In this document: positions 15,712-24,656 of the stretch, piece after piece
Layout of the letters: every line of letters starts with the position of its first letter
Position numbering within the stretch: the stretch's first letter is position 1
DNA from: Geomonas oryzae
Lineage (GTDB): Bacteria; Desulfobacterota; Desulfuromonadia; Geobacterales; Geobacteraceae
Length of the DNA stretch: 64,000 nt
Assembly (NCBI RefSeq): GCF_004117875.1
Contig: NZ_RAHW01000002.1
Location: 434,001 to 498,000 of the forward strand
Direction of reading: 5' to 3'
Made by a program: the position numbers and the translations under genes
The notes under the pieces: model-generated
What the model was told of the DNA's origin: nothing
Databases searched by the model: none
What the model saw: only the letters and a program-made list of their open reading frames with translations

Positions 15712-16642
15712 CTTTCGCCGCCAGCTTGTTCAGGTGAAGTCCCTTCGCTGCGAACGACGAGCGGAGCTCGCCGCTGTTCTCCCGGAGCATCTCGGCCATT
15801 CCAGGATTCGCGCAGGCAAGCTCGACCGTGATCCCCTCCGGCGTGAAGCGCAGCTTCGCCTCCACCCCCCCGAGGCGCGGCAGCTCAAGGGAAAGGTTCG
15901 CCTCGATCCCCTGCTCCCACTGTTCGGGACTCCCCTCGCCTATGGTGAGCTTCATCTGCTGGCCGGGCCACGCCTCGCCCTGCCAGGCGAGGATGCCGGT
16001 GTTCAAAAGGTGGAGCTGCTCCTTTATGAGCGGCAGCGTCCGGCTGTCCGCTATCGCCCCCTGCCCCTCCCCTTCCCGCACGTCATCCCCATCCGACAGA
16101 AGCGGCGAGAGCTTTCCCTGTGGCTCTTTCAGGAGCTCCTTCACGGAAAGCCCCCCTACTGCCCACTGGGCCAGGTGCGATTCGTAGAAGAGGCCGTTTT
16201 GCGTAAGCCCCGCCTTGAGCTTTCCGGCTAGCTGCGTGGCCGCCTGTTCCGGATGCTCGACGAGAGGCTCCTGCGGAGGAGCGAGCGCCGGCGCGTCCTG
16301 CACCACGTCGGAGAGCCATTTCCCCAGCGAGCTCAGTTGTACCGTCTCCGTGTTCGGACGCTGCATCTGGAAAGTGATGCGGGGATCGGCGGTGACGAAG
16401 GTCATCTCCAGGGTCTCGCCCGGCTGCACGTTGAGCGGGATCTCCAGCTTGTAAAGCTCTCCCGCGACCCGGGCCATGTAGAGGTTGTTGGGGAGGTTCG
16501 CGATGATCTCCGCCTTCACCTGCTGCCCCGGGTTCAGCTGCAGGAGCGAACTCGCACGCTGCTGCACGTCGGCGGTCGGGGTGACCGCCGTCTTCGCCAG
16601 TATGGTCAGGACCTGTTTTTGTGATTCGTCGTTGATCAGCAT
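15704..16642 (-). CDS. FliK-like flagellar hook-length control protein
   Basis: The 312-residue protein has a C-terminal Flg_hook-like domain (about 215-300: LIKEQLHLLNTGILAWQGEA, then LSLELPRLGGVEAKLRF and ITVELACANPGMAEMLREN). The N-terminal part is variable and Gln/Pro-rich. It lies 17 bases after the RND pump gene and overlaps the FlhB-tail gene. Hook-length or export-switch function is inferred from family and from its FlhB-like partner; its location away from a flagellar cluster is unusual. Confidence 0.75.
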   Translation of the reverse strand: MLINDESQKQVLTILAKTAVTPTADVQQRASSLLQLNPGQQVKAEIIANLPNNLYMARVAGELYKLEIPLNVQPGETLEMTFVTADPRITFQMQRPNTETVQLSSLGKWLSDVVQDAPALAPPQEPLVEHPEQAATQLAGKLKAGLTQNGLFYESHLAQWAVGGLSVKELLKEPQGKLSPLLSDGDDVREGEGQGAIADSRTLPLIKEQLHLLNTGILAWQGEAWPGQQMKLTIGEGSPEQWEQGIEANLSLELPRLGGVEAKLRFTPEGITVELACANPGMAEMLRENSGELRSSFAAKGLHLNKLAAKDG

Positions 16643-16659
16643 GGTGCGTCCCTAAAGGG

Positions 16660-19600
16660 TCACTGCTGCGGCACCGGCGCCTTCTTCGCAAAGAGAAGCG
16701 CCGCCCTCTCCTTGGCCCGGTCCATGTAGTAGTACACCACCGGCGTGATGTAGAGCGTCAGAAGCTGCGACACCAAGAGCCCCCCGACCACGGCGAGGCC
16801 GAGCGGCCTTCTCCCCTCCGAACTGGCGCCGATGGCAAGCGCTATGGGAAGCGTCCCCATGAGCGCCGCCATGGTCGTCATCATGATGGGGCGGAAACGG
16901 ATCAGGCATCCCTGGTGGATCGCCTCCAGCGGGCTCTTACCCTCGTTGCGCTGCGCCTCGAGCGCGAAGTCGATCATCATGATGGCATTTTTCTTAACGA
17001 TGCCGACCAGCATGATGATCCCGACGAAGGCGTACAGGTCGAGCTCCTTGTTAAAGAGCATGAGGGTCAAGAGCGCGCCGAGCCCCGCCGCGGGAAGTCC
17101 GGAGAGGATGGTCACCGGGTGGATGTAGCTCTCGTAGAGGATGCCGAGCACCAGGTAGATCACCACCACCGCCGCGACGAGGAGCCAAGTGAGCCCGCTC
17201 GTCGAGGACTGAAACGCCTGCGCCGCCCCCTGGAAACCGGTGTTGATCGCGGGCGGCAGCGACTCGCGCGCCGTCTTCTCGACCGCCGCCACCGCGTCGC
17301 CCAACGGGACGCCGGGCTTCACGTTGAAGGAGACCGTGACGCTCGTGATCTGCCCCAGGTGGTTCACCGACAAAGGCCCGAGCGACTTCGAAAGCGAGGC
17401 CATGGTGGAAAGCGGCACCAGCGCCCCGGTCGAGGATCGCACGTAAAGGAGCCCAAGGGCCGAAGGATCGAGCCGGTACTGCGGCTCCAGCTCAAGGATC
17501 ACCTGGTACTGGTTCGTCGGCGCGTAGATGGTGGAGACCTGTCGCGAGCCGTAGGCGTAGTAGAGGGCGTCCTCCACCTGCTGCTGGGTGACCCCGAGCG
17601 CGGTCGCCTTGTCCCGGTCTATCTTCACATCGACCTGCGGATTTTTCAGCTGCAGGTCGCTCGTCACGTCGATCAACTGCGGCACCTGCTTGAGCTTCTG
17701 CTCGAAGGCAGCCGCATTGTCGTAGAGAAGCTGCGTGTCCGGGCTCTGCAGGATGAACTGGTACTGGCTCTTCGAGAGCTGCGCCTCCAGCCGGATCGGC
17801 GGCGGGTTCTGCATGAAGGCGAGAATCCCCGGCACCTCGGAAAGTTTCGGGCGCAACTGCTGGATCACCTTGTCCACCGAGTCCTTCCTCTCACTTCTCG
17901 GCTTGAGCGTAACAAACATGAAGCCGGAATTGGAGCCGACCCGGGAACCGGAAGCGCCGACCGTCGACATGAACCCCTTGATGTTCGGGTTGGCCGCTAT
18001 CCTCTTGGCGAGTTCCTGCTGGTGCGCGACCATCTCCTCGAAGGAGGCCCCCTGCGCCCCCTCGGTGGTGACGTAGAAGGAATCCAGGTCCTCGCTGGGG
18101 AGAAGCCCCATGGGCATCTTCCAGAAGAGATACCCGGTGAGAACCATCATGATCACGGTGAGGGCCAGGGTGGTGCGGCGCAGCCCCAGCACCTTGGTGA
18201 GGCTCTTGCTGTAGGCCGCGAGCATGGCATCGAAGAAGCGCTCGAGGAAAAGGTACATGCGGCCGTGGCGCTCCTCGGCGGGAGGGCGCAGGAAGCGGCT
18301 GCAAAGCATGGGGGTCAGGGTGAGCGAGACCACGCCGGAGATGAGGATCGCGCAGGTGATGGTGACGGCGAACTCGTGCAGAAGCCTCCCGAGCATCCCC
18401 CCCATGAAGAGCACCGGGATGAAGACGGCCACGAGCGATATGGTCATGGAGACGATGGTGAAGCCGATCTCCCTCGACCCCTTGAAGGCCGCCTGCATGG
18501 GACTCTCCCCAAGCTCCATGTGGCGCACGATGTTTTCCAGCATGACGATGGCGTCGTCCACGACGAAACCGACCGAAAGGGTGAGCGCCATCAAGGTGAT
18601 GTTGTTCACCGAGAAGCCCAGAAGGTACATGGCTGCGAAGGTCCCGACGAGTGAAATCGGGAGGGCGAGGCTCGGGATCACCGTGGCGGAGAGGTTGCGC
18701 AGAAAGAGGAAGATCACCATGATCACGAGGCCTATGGTGAGCACCAGGGTGAACTTCACGTCCGCCACCGAGTGCCGGATCGCCTGGGAACGGTCGTAGA
18801 GCTCGTAGAGGGTGACCGAACCGGGGAGCTGCGCGCGAAAACCCGGGAGGAGCTTCTTGATGGCGTCCACCACCTCTATCGTGTTGGTGCCTGGCTGGCG
18901 CTGCACGGCTAAGATGATGGCCCGCTCGTTTCCGTTGAACCACCCCGCGATCTTGTCGTTTTCCACGGAATCGACCACGGTGCCGACATCGGAGAGGCGC
19001 ACCGGTGCGCCGCCTCGGTAGGCGACGATCAGGGGGCGGTAGGCGGCGGCGTTCAGCAGCTCCCCCTGGGACTGGATGGCGAAGGAGCGGTCGGCGTCCT
19101 GAAGCGTCCCGGTGGGGAGGTTCACGTTACCCTTGGCGAGCGCGTCGGAGACCTCGTCGATGCCGATCTTCCTGGCTGCCAGCGCCGTCGGGTTCACCCG
19201 CGCGCGCACCGCGTACTTCTGTGCGCCGTACACCTGCACCTGCGCGACACCGGAGACCATGGAGATGCGCTGCCCCATCATGGTGTCGGCGTATTCGTGC
19301 ACCTGGGAGAGCGGCAGGGTTTTCGAGGAGAGCACCAGGTAGAGGACCGGCTGGTCCGCCGGGTTCACCTTCTGGAAGGAAGGCGGGGCGGGCATGTCCT
19401 GCGGGAGCTGCCGCGCCGCCTTGGTGATGGCCGACTGGACGTCCTGCGCAGCGGCGTCGATGTCGCGCTCCAGGGCGAAACGCAGGGTGATCCGGGTCAC
19501 CCCCTGGCCGCTCGTGGAGTTCATGCTGTCGATCCCCGCGATGGTGGAGAGCTGGCGCTCGAGCGGCGTCGCCACGGCGCTCGCCATGGTTTCCGGACTC

Positions 19601-19761
19601 GCGCCGGGAAGGTTCGCGGTGATCTGGATGGTCGGATAATCGACGCTCGGAAGATCGTTCACCGGCAGGAGCCGGTACCCCATCACGCCCGCAAGCACGA
19701 TGGCGAGCATGACCAGGCTGGTCATCACCGGTCGTCTGATGAAGAGGTCCGCAAGGTTCAT
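16660..19761 (-). CDS. RND multidrug efflux permease (MdtB/MdtC/AcrB-like)
   Basis: The 1033-residue inner-membrane pump has the classical hydrophobe/amphiphile-exporter layout: an N-terminal transmembrane helix (LFIRRPVMTSLVMLAIVLAG), a large periplasmic loop, a helix bundle with the proton-relay motif GFVVDDAIVMLEN (two Asp in the fourth helix), a second loop and a second bundle (VGIVKKNAIMMIDFALEA). NLADLFIRRPVMTSL and the lack of large insertions resemble MdtB/MdtC rather than AcrB. It takes up protons and exports drugs or other small molecules. Its start overlaps the adaptor gene stop by four bases (ATGA). No TolC-like gene is in this operon. Confidence 0.95.
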   Translation of the reverse strand: MNLADLFIRRPVMTSLVMLAIVLAGVMGYRLLPVNDLPSVDYPTIQITANLPGASPETMASAVATPLERQLSTIAGIDSMNSTSGQGVTRITLRFALERDIDAAAQDVQSAITKAARQLPQDMPAPPSFQKVNPADQPVLYLVLSSKTLPLSQVHEYADTMMGQRISMVSGVAQVQVYGAQKYAVRARVNPTALAARKIGIDEVSDALAKGNVNLPTGTLQDADRSFAIQSQGELLNAAAYRPLIVAYRGGAPVRLSDVGTVVDSVENDKIAGWFNGNERAIILAVQRQPGTNTIEVVDAIKKLLPGFRAQLPGSVTLYELYDRSQAIRHSVADVKFTLVLTIGLVIMVIFLFLRNLSATVIPSLALPISLVGTFAAMYLLGFSVNNITLMALTLSVGFVVDDAIVMLENIVRHMELGESPMQAAFKGSREIGFTIVSMTISLVAVFIPVLFMGGMLGRLLHEFAVTITCAILISGVVSLTLTPMLCSRFLRPPAEERHGRMYLFLERFFDAMLAAYSKSLTKVLGLRRTTLALTVIMMVLTGYLFWKMPMGLLPSEDLDSFYVTTEGAQGASFEEMVAHQQELAKRIAANPNIKGFMSTVGASGSRVGSNSGFMFVTLKPRSERKDSVDKVIQQLRPKLSEVPGILAFMQNPPPIRLEAQLSKSQYQFILQSPDTQLLYDNAAAFEQKLKQVPQLIDVTSDLQLKNPQVDVKIDRDKATALGVTQQQVEDALYYAYGSRQVSTIYAPTNQYQVILELEPQYRLDPSALGLLYVRSSTGALVPLSTMASLSKSLGPLSVNHLGQITSVTVSFNVKPGVPLGDAVAAVEKTARESLPPAINTGFQGAAQAFQSSTSGLTWLLVAAVVVIYLVLGILYESYIHPVTILSGLPAAGLGALLTLMLFNKELDLYAFVGIIMLVGIVKKNAIMMIDFALEAQRNEGKSPLEAIHQGCLIRFRPIMMTTMAALMGTLPIALAIGASSEGRRPLGLAVVGGLLVSQLLTLYITPVVYYYMDRAKERAALLFAKKAPVPQQ

Positions 19762-20876
19762 GCGGGGCGTCCCCCCTTGACCGCCACCTTACCCCCCGGA
19801 ACGAGTTTCAACTGCCCGTCGGTCACCACCGTGTCGCCCGGGGCGATCCCCTTCTCGATCACGGTGACGCCGTCCTGCGCCGGTCCGACGGTGACCGGAC
19901 GCACCTCGACGGTCGCATCGGGCTTCACCAGGAAGACGAAATCACCCTGCTGCCCGGTCTGCAGCGCGCGGGTCGGCACGACGACCGCCCCCTTCCTCAC
20001 GTCGAGGCGGAGCGCCACGTTCACGAACTGGCCGGGCCAGAGTTTGCGCTCACGGTTGGCGAAGGTCCCCTTCACCTTGATGGTGCCGGTGGCGGGGTCG
20101 ACGCCGTTGTCGAGAAAACTCACCGTCCCCTGCTCGGCGATCGGGCTCCCGGGAACGGTGGCCGTCACCGGGAGTTTGCCCCCCACCCTACCCTTGATGG
20201 CGGCGAGATCCTTTTCCGGCAGCGAGAAGGTGACGTAGAGCGGCGTGATCTGGTTGATCGTGACGAGCGGGGTGTCGTTTTCCTTCACGAGGTTTCCGGC
20301 ATGGGTGGTGAGCCCGCCGGTGCGCCCGGAAAGGGGCGAGCGGATGTAGCAGTAATCGAGCTGGAGCTTCGCACTTTCGACCGCGGCGGATAGGGAGGCG
20401 ACCGAGGCGGCGAGCGAATCGGCGTTCGCCTGCAACTGGTCGTACTGTTCGCGGGTGACGATCCCCTCCTGCCAGAGGCTCGCATAGCGGCGTGCCTGTT
20501 CCTTCGCGTTTTCGGCGCTTGCCCGGTCGCGCGCGAGGTTCGCCTTAGCCTGGGTGAGAGACGCCTGGAAGGGGCGCGGATCAATGGTGAAGAGGAGCGC
20601 CCCCTTTGCTACGTCGTCCCCCTCCTTGAAATGGACCGCGGTGATGATGCCGGCAACGCGGGACTTGAGCGCCACGGTGGAGTATGCCTCGACGTTGCCG
20701 ATGGCCCGCAGTTCCACGGGAACGTCCCTGACCGCAGCCCGTGCCACGGTGACCGGCGCCGGAGCGTTCTGCTTGGTTTTTTCCTTTTCCTTGGCGCACC
20801 CCGCGTTTAACAGGCCCGTAACAAGCAAAGGCAGGAACAAAGCCGTGAAACGATGGATAAAGGACGTGGTAAACAC
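19758..20876 (-). CDS. RND periplasmic adaptor lipoprotein (MdtA-like)
   Basis: The 372-residue membrane fusion protein links the adjacent RND permease to an outer-membrane channel. The start is taken as GTG 20876, nine bases after AAGGAG; this gives a clean lipoprotein signal (ALFLPLLVTGLLNAGC) with a lipidated Cys near residue 28. Longer upstream starts lack a site. The mature part has a lipoyl-like region (VALKSRVAGIITAVHFKEGDDVAKG), a helical hairpin (about 90-160), a beta-barrel domain (LVTINQITPLYVTFSLPE) and the C-terminal GQFVNVALRL region. It is the first gene of an operon running through the RND permease, the FliK-like and the FlhB-tail genes. Confidence 0.93.
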   Translation of the reverse strand: MFTTSFIHRFTALFLPLLVTGLLNAGCAKEKEKTKQNAPAPVTVARAAVRDVPVELRAIGNVEAYSTVALKSRVAGIITAVHFKEGDDVAKGALLFTIDPRPFQASLTQAKANLARDRASAENAKEQARRYASLWQEGIVTREQYDQLQANADSLAASVASLSAAVESAKLQLDYCYIRSPLSGRTGGLTTHAGNLVKENDTPLVTINQITPLYVTFSLPEKDLAAIKGRVGGKLPVTATVPGSPIAEQGTVSFLDNGVDPATGTIKVKGTFANRERKLWPGQFVNVALRLDVRKGAVVVPTRALQTGQQGDFVFLVKPDATVEVRPVTVGPAQDGVTVIEKGIAPGDTVVTDGQLKLVPGGKVAVKGGRPA

Positions 20877-21077
20877 TCTGATTCTCTCCTTTTCAGCCGC
20901 TGTGGCAGCAAGATTCATAGCACAAACCGCCCCCAAATAGTAGCCAAGAAACCGGGTTCCATATTCTTTCCTTTTTTCATAAAAATACTCGGTGCTGCTA
21001 AATATATCGGGAGGGGCGTCCGATAAGGAGGTGAAGGAACATCAGAGAACATATGCATGACGCGAGGTCACAGCCGG

Positions 21078-23402
21078 ATGAAACATCCACTGCGCATCCT
21101 GATCGTAGACGATTCTGCCGAAGACGCACTGCTCATCGTGCGCGAGCTGCAGAGGGAGTTCGCTCCCGACTACGAGCGGGTGGAGACTCCCGAAGAGATG
21201 GAAGCGGCACTGGATCGCGGCGGCTGGGACGCCGTCATCTCCGACTACGTGATGCCCAGGTTCTCGGGCCTCGCCGCCCTAAAGCTCATGCACGAGCGCA
21301 GCATCGATCTCCCCTTCATCATGGTGTCGGGCCAAATGGGCGAGGACGCCGCCGTCGAGGCGATGCGCGCCGGTGCGCACGACTACCTGCTCAAGGACCG
21401 GCTTTCACGCCTCATCCCCGCCATCAAGCGCGAGTTGCGCGAAGCGGTGGAAAGACGCGAAAGACGCACGGCCGAGGAGGCCCTTTCCGCGACCGAGGCG
21501 CGCTTCCAAAGCCTCGTGGAGCAGTCGCTGGTCGGCATCTTCATGCTCCAGGACGACATCATCATCTACGTGAACCCGAAGTTCGGCGACGTCTTCGGTT
21601 ACCGTCCCGAGGAGCTGATCGAGAAGAAAAACCTGCTCGAACTCGTGCACGGCGACGACCAGATCGGGGTGATCACGCGCTTTCTCCGCCCGCTCAAGGA
21701 AGGGAGCGAACCGCTGCACGTCTTCTTCCGCGGCAAACACCGCAGCGGCGTTACCATCGATCTCGAGGTGAACGGCACGAGAACCGTCATAAACGGTGCG
21801 GACGCGGTGATCGGCACCCTGCTCGACATCACGGAGCGCAGGCGGGCCGAAGCCGAGCTCAGCAAGCTGTGGCAGGCCGTGGAGCAAAGCCCGGTATCGG
21901 TGGTGATCACCGACCTGCGCGGTCTGATCGAGTACGTAAACCCGAAATTCATCGAGGTGAGCGGCTATTCCGAGGCGGAGCTGATCGGCGAGCGCCCGAG
22001 CATCGTCAAGTCGGGCAACATGGAAGACTCCTTCTACCGCGACCTCTGGGACACGATCTGCGCCGGCAAGGAGTGGCACGGCGAACTCCAGAACCGGAAG
22101 AAGAACGGCGAACTTTACTGGGAGAGCTGCTCCATCTCGGCAGTCAAGAACCCCGAGGGGGCCATCACCCACTTCGTAGCCCTCAAAGAGGATGTAACCG
22201 AGCGGAAGTTCGCCATCGAACAGCTGCGCCAGGTGCAGAAGATGGAGGCGGTCGGCCAGTTGGCAGGCGGTATCGCCCACGACTTCAACAACCTGCTCAC
22301 CGTGATCAACGGCTACAGCACGCTCCTCATCCGGGCCATGGAGGAGAACTCCCCCATGCGCAAGGAGGCGGAACAGATCCTCAGGGCCGGGGAGCGCGCA
22401 GCGGACCTCACCAGACAGTTGCTCGGCTTCAGCCGGCGCCAGATCATGGAGCCCCGGGTGCTCGACGTCAACAAACAGGTGAAGTCGGTGCAGAAGATGC
22501 TGGAGCGGCTGATCGGCGAGAACATACGCCTCGCCACCAGCCTCTCCCCCGATACGGGCCTCATCAAGATGGACCCGGGGCAGCTCGAGCAGATCGTGAT
22601 GAACCTCATCGTGAACGCGCGCGACGCATCCGACACCGGCGGGGTGATCACGGTGGAGACGGCCAACTGCGAACTGGACGATGCGTTCACCGGCACGCAT
22701 CCCGGTTCGCAGGCGGGGAGCTACGTGAGACTCAGCGTCACCGACCGCGGCCAGGGGATGACCGAAGAGGTCAAGCTGCGGCTCTTCGAACCGTTCTTCA
22801 CCACCAAGGAGATGGGCCGGGGCACCGGTTTGGGACTTGCCACCGTATACGGCATCGTCAAGCAGTGCGGCGGCTACATCCAGGTGACCAGCGAGCCGGG
22901 ACAGGGGGCGCGCTTCGACATCTACCTGCCGCGCACCCTTGAGAGCAGAGAGGCGCAGTCAAGGCAGCAGCTCGACGAGACCATCGACACCGACTACACC
23001 ATCCTGGTAGTCGAGGATGAACCAGGAGTACTGAATCTGGTGGTGCACACGCTCAGGATGCGCGGTTTCAAGGTGCTGGAGAGCACGGACCCCGAACAGG
23101 GAATCGCCCTGTTCGACAAGCACGAAGGTGACATAGACATGCTCTTGACCGACGTGGTGATGCCGTTTATGAGCGGCCCCACGCTCGCAGATATACTGCT
23201 AGGCAAAAAGCCCGACCTCAAGGTACTCTTTATGTCTGGACACATGGAGAACCGGGCCGGCTTTGAGAAGACACTGGAAAAAGGGATGCAGTTCCTGCCC
23301 AAGCCCTTTGCAGGCGACGCTCTCATCAGAAAGGTGCGGGATACGCTGCAGGGAACCGGGACGCAAGAAGCGTCAAGGGCGATTCTAGGAGGTAGCAATT
23401 GA
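21078..23402 (+). CDS. Hybrid histidine kinase (REC-PAS-PAS-HK-REC)
   Basis: The 774-residue kinase has an N-terminal receiver ([10 protein letters not shown]; Asp in VISDYVMP), two PAS domains (about 135-260 and 265-385), a histidine-kinase core with H-box [15 protein letters not shown] (about residue 403), N-box [11 protein letters not shown]1 DRGQGM and G2 [11 protein letters not shown], and a C-terminal receiver ([10 protein letters not shown]; Asp in LLTDVVMP; Lys in LPKPF). The PAS ligand is unknown. The start is uncertain; ATG 21078 places the receiver at the N-terminus, and ATG 21057 is in frame upstream. Its end overlaps the HD-GYP gene by four bases, so the two probably form one pathway. 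It is divergent from the RND operon. Confidence 0.93.
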   Translation: MKHPLRILIVDDSAEDALLIVRELQREFAPDYERVETPEEMEAALDRGGWDAVISDYVMPRFSGLAALKLMHERSIDLPFIMVSGQMGEDAAVEAMRAGAHDYLLKDRLSRLIPAIKRELREAVERRERRTAEEALSATEARFQSLVEQSLVGIFMLQDDIIIYVNPKFGDVFGYRPEELIEKKNLLELVHGDDQIGVITRFLRPLKEGSEPLHVFFRGKHRSGVTIDLEVNGTRTVINGADAVIGTLLDITERRRAEAELSKLWQAVEQSPVSVVITDLRGLIEYVNPKFIEVSGYSEAELIGERPSIVKSGNMEDSFYRDLWDTICAGKEWHGELQNRKKNGELYWESCSISAVKNPEGAITHFVALKEDVTERKFAIEQLRQVQKMEAVGQLAGGIAHDFNNLLTVINGYSTLLIRAMEENSPMRKEAEQILRAGERAADLTRQLLGFSRRQIMEPRVLDVNKQVKSVQKMLERLIGENIRLATSLSPDTGLIKMDPGQLEQIVMNLIVNARDASDTGGVITVETANCELDDAFTGTHPGSQAGSYVRLSVTDRGQGMTEEVKLRLFEPFFTTKEMGRGTGLGLATVYGIVKQCGGYIQVTSEPGQGARFDIYLPRTLESREAQSRQQLDETIDTDYTILVVEDEPGVLNLVVHTLRMRGFKVLESTDPEQGIALFDKHEGDIDMLLTDVVMPFMSGPTLADILLGKKPDLKVLFMSGHMENRAGFEKTLEKGMQFLPKPFAGDALIRKVRDTLQGTGTQEASRAILGGSN

Positions 23403-24442
23403 AAGGGAACATACTGATAGCCGATGACGAGGATATGATCAGAGAACTGATCAACATCACTCTGTCGAAGGAAGGATTCACCTGCTTCCAGGCGGCAAGC
23501 GCGGAAGAAGGTATGGAGATAATCAACAACCAGCAGTTGGACCTCGCCCTGCTCGACATCATGATGCCGGGGCGTTCCGGGATCGACCTTCTTAAGGACA
23601 TAAAGCAGATCACCCCCGACACCACGGTCCTCATGATAACCGCCATGAACGACATGGATACCGCCCTCTCCTGCATCCACAACGGCGCCGAGGACTACAT
23701 CACGAAGCCGTTCAACCTGGACCGTGTGCTGCTCACCGTCAAGAACACGCTGGAGAAGCGCCGCCTGATCATAGAGAACAAGGAGTACCAGGCGAACCTC
23801 GAGTTGAAGGTACGCGAGCAGACCGAGGTGATCAGGACCGTTATGGGCGAGATCAACCTCGCCTACGAGCACACGCTCTCGGCGCTGATCCGTGCCCTGG
23901 ACGCGCGCGAGAAGGAGGTAGGCTCCCACTCGGAAAGGGTGATGGCCTACACCTGCCTTTTGGCCGAGAAGGCGGGGATTCCGGAAGAAGAGCGCATCAT
24001 CATGGGCAAGGGGGCGCTTCTGCACGACATCGGCAAGATCGGCGTATCCGACAACATCCTTCTGAAACCGGCGAAGCTGGACGACGAGGAGTGGAAGGTC
24101 ATGCGCCAGCACCCGAAGATCGGCTACGACATCCTGGCGGGGATCAAGTACTTCACCGGCGCGGCGGAACTCGTTTTGTACCATCATGAGCGCTATGACG
24201 GCGCGGGGTATCCCCATCGCGCTGCCGGAGAACAGATACCGATCAGCGCCCGCATCTTCGCCCTCGTGGACACCCTGGACGCCATGACCTCGGACCGTCC
24301 GTACCGCAAGGCGCTCTCCTTCCAGGCGGTGCTCGACGAGGTGATTCGCTGCTCGGGTCAGCAGTTCGACCCGAAACTCGTCGACGTGTTCCTCTCCATT
24401 CCCAAGGAGGATTGGGAAAAGGCGGCGGGAAAGAAACTGTAG
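23399..24442 (+). CDS. Response regulator with HD-GYP phosphodiesterase domain
   Basis: The 347-residue protein has a receiver (ILIADDEDM; Asp in LALLDIMMPG; Lys in TKPF), a coiled linker (about 115-165) and an HD-GYP domain with ALLHDIGKIG, HHERYDGAGYP and DTLDAMTSDRPYRKAL, the motifs of active cyclic-di-GMP phosphodiesterases. It probably lowers cyclic-di-GMP when phosphorylated. The TTG start at 23399 overlaps the kinase stop (TTGA) and uses an AGGAGG site in the end of the kinase gene, so it is translationally coupled to the hybrid kinase, its likely partner. Confidence 0.95.
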   Translation: MKGNILIADDEDMIRELINITLSKEGFTCFQAASAEEGMEIINNQQLDLALLDIMMPGRSGIDLLKDIKQITPDTTVLMITAMNDMDTALSCIHNGAEDYITKPFNLDRVLLTVKNTLEKRRLIIENKEYQANLELKVREQTEVIRTVMGEINLAYEHTLSALIRALDAREKEVGSHSERVMAYTCLLAEKAGIPEEERIIMGKGALLHDIGKIGVSDNILLKPAKLDDEEWKVMRQHPKIGYDILAGIKYFTGAAELVLYHHERYDGAGYPHRAAGEQIPISARIFALVDTLDAMTSDRPYRKALSFQAVLDEVIRCSGQQFDPKLVDVFLSIPKEDWEKAAGKKL

Positions 24443-24471
24443 CAGTAAACCAAAACGACAGGACAACACAT

Positions 24472-24587
24472 ATCCCCTCTCCCTTCGGGAGAGGGTGCCC
24501 GAAGGGCGGGTGAGGGCGTTGCCATGAAGTGATATATCGCCTATCGCTGCGCCCTCACCCTGGCCCTCTCCCGAGGGGAGAGGGGAT
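24472..24587. repeat. Palindromic intergenic repeat, type A, copy 2
   Basis: Same architecture as the copy at 14367: CCCCTCTCCCttcGGGAGAGGG, an inner GGGCGGGTGAGGGCG arm, a variable AT-rich middle, a GCCCTCACCC arm and CCTCTCCCgaggGGAGAGG. It lies between two convergent genes. Confidence 0.85.
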
Positions 24588-24595
24588 GAAATAAG

Positions 24596-24630
24596 AAGAG
24601 CCGGCGGACCATCGGTCCCCGGCTCTTTCT
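24596..24630. terminator. Bidirectional terminator between convergent genes
   Basis: AAGAGCCGG (24596-24604) pairs with CCGGCTCTT (24619-24627), with T-rich sequence on the plus-strand side. It separates the HD-GYP gene from the convergent sigma-54 regulator. Confidence 0.75.
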
Positions 24631-24656
24631 CGTTTCCGTTGCTGTCTGCAGCAGCC

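Noticed and set aside
16915..18654. 579-codon open frame opposite the RND pump gene
   Set aside because: Antisense shadow with Arg/His/Asp-rich composition and no ribosome binding site.
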